Assembly (NCBI GenBank): GCA_013115145.1
Contig: JAAPAO010000096.1
Location: 1 to 64,000 of the forward strand
Reading direction: 5' to 3'
DNA length: 64,000 nucleotides
From: Perkinsus chesapeaki
Taxonomy: Eukaryota; Perkinsozoa; Perkinsida; Perkinsidae
Position numbers and translations under genes: made by a program. How positions within the stretch are numbered: the first letter of the stretch is position 1; every line of letters begins with the position of its first letter. Shown piece after piece: positions 59,726-64,000 of this stretch. A model generated the notes under the pieces. The model was not told the origin of the DNA, searched no databases, and saw only the letters and a list, made by a program, of their open reading frames with translations.

Positions 59726-59971
59726 ATGTTTATCCTCAACCTGCGCACCATTTTCCTCTTCATGTTCGGTAGCTTCGTGGTTCTGCTGTGCCCGGCTGAG
59801 CCCTCTGTGGAGACTGACCACGGTGTCCGTAGCTTGAACCGCAAATCCGACTGTGACTTTTGCCGCTTTTGCACTGGAGGAGGAATTCTGGTGTTTCCTG
59901 TCACAATCCCCTGTGCAACCTACAATGAAAAATGTAAGGGTGATGAAGAATGCAGCGAATGCTGCGATTAA
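59726..59971 (+). CDS. Small secreted eight-cysteine protein
   Basis: This is a single-exon gene of 81 codons. The ATG at 59726 opens a strong signal peptide (MFILNLRTIFLFMFGSFVVL), with cleavage likely after LCPAEPSVE. The mature part is about 45-50 residues, with eight cysteines arranged C-x2-C-x2-C-x12-C-x6-C-x5-C-x2-C-C (motif ends: CDFCRFC, EKCKGDEECSECCD). No family was recognised. The layout is that of small disulfide-rich secreted peptides such as protease inhibitors, antimicrobial peptides or effectors, and I cannot choose between them. The stop is at 59969-59971. Confidence 0.7.
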   Translation: MFILNLRTIFLFMFGSFVVLLCPAEPSVETDHGVRSLNRKSDCDFCRFCTGGGILVFPVTIPCATYNEKCKGDEECSECCD

Positions 59972-62193
59972 CATTGTCTTCCAGCTCTCGGAATGAAAAT
60001 CTTAGTCCGCGTCACTATGCCCTCGAAGTCATGTCATGCTATTCTTTATGTTGTTAAGTTAAACATCTCTAATCAACCCGCTGGCTTCCTCTACACTGTA
60101 TTGACCTCGTCTTGGTCTCTTAAGCTATCGGAGGCCAGAGTGGCCTAACTGAGGCCGCTTAAGGGTCTGAATGGAGACGTCGATAAGAGCTATGTTTCAT
60201 AACATCGCACCATCAATGTCGACTCTACTGCTGAGCTGTGTTAAGTCTGTCCATCATCAATACTACGTACGTCATATATTGTCGTGTGTTTATGTCCATT
60301 GCTGTAGAGCGCGCCACCATCTGGGCGACTACGGACTGGCAGTTGTGCTTCTCCCGTGGAGCCTCCGGCGCTCGAGGCCCACCCCCACACCAGAATGAGA
60401 GCCTTTTGTTGACCATCATGCCTCCTGCGGGTCGCATTACTAGAAACTTTGCTGATACCCTATCTGCTCAAGGATCTGGTGAACACAGCAGTCGTCACTG
60501 GGGGCGACTTTGATGCTCAATTCTGGTGATGCTATTGTACGCAAAAGTCGGCCGATTGACCTATTTCTTGTCAATGAATGCTCTTCTTGTGTTCCCTTCA
60601 GTGTTAATGTATTGAATTGAGCAAAAGAATAAACAGCCAAACATCAGATGTATACGGAATTATTCATTTTTCTTGCTTTTCGAAACCCTCAGTCGCTGCG
60701 CCTCAGTCATCAGCGATCTTCGATTAGTTCGTGGCGAATATGCGAGAAGTGAGTTTTGGAGAACATGGTTTTATAAGCATCGATTAATGAACCACATGAC
60801 AGACATCAGCGATAATCGATAATCCAAGAAAGATACGCACTGTGGCGACACTGTCACAGTTACAGCGAACCCCACGACCTTCGGCAAAGCAGGGGCCTTA
60901 CAGGAGGTTAAACTAACAAACGTCAAACAATTCAACTAGTTTGTAATCAGTATACACGAAGTGAGTCATGACGAGACTCTACTGGCCACAACTGGCAGGC
61001 AGTGCGGAAATGAGCAAAATGTAGCACAGAGTCTACTTGTAGATGGAATGGTTGATACTTTGTTACCTATGAACACTGAAGGTCAGTAAATTTGAAGCAA
61101 ACGTGGAGTGAATGTTGTGAGTCGCTACGAGCGAGTTCTGGCTTCTCCTCGGTAGCAGTGTATATGATTATGGTTGAAACTAAACACATCACCCTCAGAA
61201 AAGTCGATTAATGCAGCTAACAGCAGACATTAGGAATACTCGATGACATAGTCGGATGTTTCAAACAACCATTTATGATTAGTTCCTCTGTGGAACGGTT
61301 CCAGTGGAATCCCCAGAGCGCTTAAAATAGTGGGAACATAATCCCTAAGGGGCGGACAGTAAGTCAGTTAGTTCTTGCACGGCGACATCATCACCACTTA
61401 CATATTATCTACCCATCTCTCCATGTGACCCGGATTCTTAATGAGCTTTGCGGTGCTGCAGAAGATCGCCGGAGTATCAGTATTAGCAGTATCCCAAGCA
61501 CCATGGTTATTCCGATACCTAATGCATGTCAAGCTCAATATCGTGTACACACTCAGGCAGTCTAATTATGAATAACAACAAACACACTTGTTACTGTCCC
61601 TTCTCAAGACAACAGTGTTGTCTTAAGAAGTTGTCTTAATAACAGTTAGGGACAATTGTGTTGTCACAACACAATAGTCCCTAACTGTTATTCTAGCTTA
61701 TTATGAAGACTTAGCAGCCGCACACTTACATAAGTACGTGACTAGAGTGAATTTAACTACTATTGTTGTTCATTCAAGGTTTGATTCCCATTCGTACAAC
61801 AACTCCTGCGTAATGTCTGGTGACTCATAATTCAGCGATACCGTTTCGAAGGTGGGGTCGAGTCGGCTGATTCTGGTACACACTGGATTCCGAGTCAAGA
61901 CCCCTTCACATCAATTCTACAACTAAAAGTAAGTTCCGTGAAATATTTGGCATCCAAAGCTACCAGGTTTGATGGTCTACTGATGAGCTATGTACAGTAG
62001 CAGTCATCTAGACTCTAGAGAGGGGGAATAGATGAGCAGCCATAACTTCTCCAAAAATGGGGCGTTCCAGTTAATTTTCCCTTCTATACAGTACTGGCAT
62101 AAACCCACAGTTTTGGAATATATGTATGTGGCTTAAAGTTTACTGCCAAGATTTACTGATGGACTTGTATTGTGAAGCATCCCCGAGGAATAC
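59972..62193. other. Long stretch without a supported gene
   Basis: I found no firm gene. A weak + strand two-exon candidate around 60.17-60.51 kb (ending TLSAQGSGEHSSRHWGRL) lacks a signal or domain. The stretch contains the 55-nt palindrome at 61638-61692. The unresolved last exons of the phosphodiesterase gene probably lie at about 61.8-62.19 kb. Confidence 0.4.
61605..61692. repeat. Long near-perfect palindrome with a satellite hairpin
   Basis: 61638-61692 has 26-bp arms (starting AATAACAGTTAGGGAC) around a TCA loop with one mismatch. Just upstream, AAGACAAC-AGT-GTTGTCTT forms a second small hairpin. The TGTTGTC/GACAACA-type sequence recurs in both. It is not near a recognised gene, so a mobile-element remnant is as likely as a functional RNA structure. 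Confidence 0.8.
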
Positions 62194-63405
62194 CCGCCAT
62201 GGTCAGCAGTTATCAAGATGAGCGTTTCATCCTCAATGCGACCCTGACCAAGAGCCTCCAGCATCTTGAAAACGTAGCCATCGGCGTTTTTCAAAGCGGC
62301 GTAATACCTGCAGCAAAATGAGCCAATCAGATGCAGGAAACTGACTGTGGAGAGCCCCAGTAGGATTCATGACCAGCGCTGTCGACCTGAGGCATGAGGC
62401 GGCCGGAAGACAGCAAGGAGTGGTTACGGACCTCTTCAATGTGGAGAAATGTAACATGAGGTGCATCATCGGCTATCATCAGATCGAAAAGGAACTTCAC
62501 CGGACCATCATCATGCATCTTTCCTAAACCGACCATCCTCATCTTGACCTATTTGCCGAGCCTTACCGTCAAACTCGTGGTCCACATCGTTGCCAGATAG
62601 GGTTTCTGAAACATGCTCGATGATCGAGACAGATAACGAGACATAACGTACGCAACCAGGACCAGCCATATGCAGAGGCCGTTGAAATGAGCTTTGAGAA
62701 GGTCTTCGCCGAATGGAAAATTGTTGGCGGTAATTTTCCTGAGGATCAACTCCCGCCTCATTCGACGCGGAATCTTACCTGCCCCAGTTACTGGGGCGAC
62801 GCGCCCATCCACCAAACTGCTCGGGCTTGAGTCGTTCAAAGACCATCCATTGCTGAGTATTCCGGTACCGGCTGGAGGGATGCCTAAGAGCATCGTTTGT
62901 TATGACCAACACTAGTAGTGATGATATCTACCTGTCAGTATCGTCGACCAATTTGGTGCGCTGATAGTGGGATTCTTATTTCGTGCTGAGAACGTATAAG
63001 CGCATTCATCAGAATCAATCAAGGACCTGAAGGCGGACCAAGGATGACTTCAACATCATAAATACTGAAGAAAGGTTCACATTCCACCGTTTGCTCTTGT
63101 GCAACAAATCAATCGTTCTACCACGACTACAATCCAAAAGGGATACAACACTACTGGTAACCAATGACGGCCTTAGGAGACACCAGATATGCAAAAATGA
63201 GAAGTTCTAGCGGACACGATTACGCTTACTTCAGAGTTGGTGCGTGATCTTTCGTAATGTTCCTCAAATAAACCCCGCCGAGCCCATCAATGCCGATTAT
63301 CAAAGCCCGCTTGAACATACCGTGTGGCCACGCACTCGTATCCGCTCCTGCTTCAATAGCGAGGAGGAGGAGGAGGAGGAGCAATGACAATATTGCGAGA
63401 CGCAT
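62194..63405 (-). CDS. Secreted type I phosphodiesterase / nucleotide pyrophosphatase
   Basis: This enzyme belongs to the alkaline phosphatase superfamily (type I phosphodiesterase/ENPP-like) and should cleave phosphodiester or pyrophosphate bonds outside the cell or in the lumen. The start at 63403-63405 gives a signal peptide with a leucine run (MRLAILSLLLLLLLLAIEAG). The metal-binding start motif reads RALIIGIDGLGGVYL. The nucleophile region PTISAPNWSTILTG lies in the next exon. GIPPAGTGILSNGW, GKLPPTIFHSAKTF and DSAGHESYWGSPQYYAAL follow, the D-x2-GH being metal ligands. ALKNADGYVFKMLEALGQG and ITADHGG complete the site at about 62194. Exons after DHGG were not resolved and lie toward 61.8 kb. 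All visible catalytic residues are present. One internal splice site near 62.6 kb is unclear. Confidence 0.83.
63361..63381. repeat. GAG trinucleotide microsatellite inside a signal peptide
   Basis: A pure GAG repeat on the + strand is CTC/CTG-type leucine codons on the - strand. It encodes the leucine run in the hydrophobic core of the phosphodiesterase signal peptide. Confidence 0.85.
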
Positions 63406-63619
63406 GCCAGGTAATCGGAAACTGGATCGATCGAGATTGCCATCTGCCTTTTGGAACGAACGCATATCGCTCCGCTAAACCTGACAATATACCGTGTCAT
63501 GTCGCAACAGTATAGGCCAAGGGCCATGGCTATATAATTGACAATACTTCAGAATAACACAACACATAGAAAATACAGAGACAACTAGCCAATTTCCGAG
63601 CGACGAACTGAAGTCGGTT

Positions 63620-64000
63620 AAGCTGTACGCATGAACACAGAGGAGAAGCCTACATTGATCAACAGTGCTGCAAGGATCATCATGTTGATGGTGTTGCGGT
63701 TTCGGCACCCACCCGGCAATTGCCAAGTCGGGTGATGCCTTCTGAAAAAGCAGCATTTACCTGCTATATCGTCTCTGTTCATTCCCCTGCCCTGCCCGAG
63801 TGACAGGTGAGGCACCCAGAATAAGTACCGGACAACAAGAACAGGCAACTGGAGAGGGGGTACTCCCATATCAGAGGTAACAACTATAACACCGGACACA
63901 AGCGAACAAGCCAGACTTACTTGTATGGAGCAGTGAGAATCCCTCTGGGACATGTCCGCCAACTTGAACGACATCAACAAAGAGATCGAGCGAAGCTAGC
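63620..64000 (-). CDS. Partial gene at the window edge, unrecognised
   Basis: I do not recognise this gene. The first visible exon runs off the right edge and reads ASLDLFVDVVQVGGHVPEGF, ending SLLHT at a GTAAGT donor near 63922. Further exons may include GRGMNRDDIA and ASPDLAIAGWVPKPQHHQHD. The stop is not fixed. The frame of the first exon is well formed and conserved-looking, but no named family came to mind. It reads toward the phosphodiesterase gene on the same strand. Confidence 0.45.

Overview
This window is eukaryotic nuclear DNA from an alveolate protist. The best guess is Perkinsus (Perkinsozoa) or a close relative. The reasons are very dense spliceosomal introns of about 40-60 nt with GT...AG ends, compact gene spacing, a membrane protein of a type I associate with dinoflagellates (44.5-47.8 kb), and large lineage-specific gene families. 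No bacterial, organellar or rRNA/tRNA signature was found. Gene models were assembled by hand from exon frames and splice signals, so exon edges are approximate unless stated.

Region 1 (0.4-19.6 kb, all + strand) is a head-to-tail array of eight paralogous multi-exon genes. Seven start with a clear signal peptide. Each encodes a charged spacer made of short exons, then one to three copies of an unrecognised domain of about 120-150 residues. Every well-formed domain copy is built from two exons. Exon A carries one cysteine near a hydrophobic strand and often ends in a Y-x-F-P-x-G-like motif. Exon B carries a motif like LKWLYxGL followed by LFIxxLC. The two exons are joined by a phase-2 intron of 42-63 nt in 14 of 15 copies. 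This array is the most novel content of the window.

Region 2 (19.8-47.8 kb, all recognised genes on the - strand) holds ordinary cellular genes: a separase with both catalytic residues, a CEP20/FOPNL-like centriolar LisH protein only 66 bp away, a histidine acid phosphatase with a microsatellite-encoded C-terminal membrane anchor, several small or multi-pass membrane proteins, a nodulin-like/NFD4-like MFS transporter (with an intronic 39-bp minisatellite containing a 97-N assembly gap), a secreted beta-propeller-like protein, a WW-domain protein and the dinoflagellate-type multi-pass membrane protein. The + array and this - block converge at about 19.7 kb.

Region 3 (48-64 kb) is looser. It has a tail-to-tail inverted pair of secreted GH18-fold proteins (50.2-53.8 kb), both lacking the catalytic glutamate; a complete GILT thiol reductase (56.2-56.9 kb); a tiny secreted eight-cysteine protein (59.7 kb); and, on the - strand, a secreted type I phosphodiesterase/alkaline-phosphatase-superfamily enzyme (62.2-63.4 kb) and the 5'-truncated end of another gene. 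Long stretches here have no gene I can support but contain several near-perfect palindromes.

Secreted or membrane proteins dominate the window, which fits a parasite or lysosome/surface-rich biology, but that link is inference.
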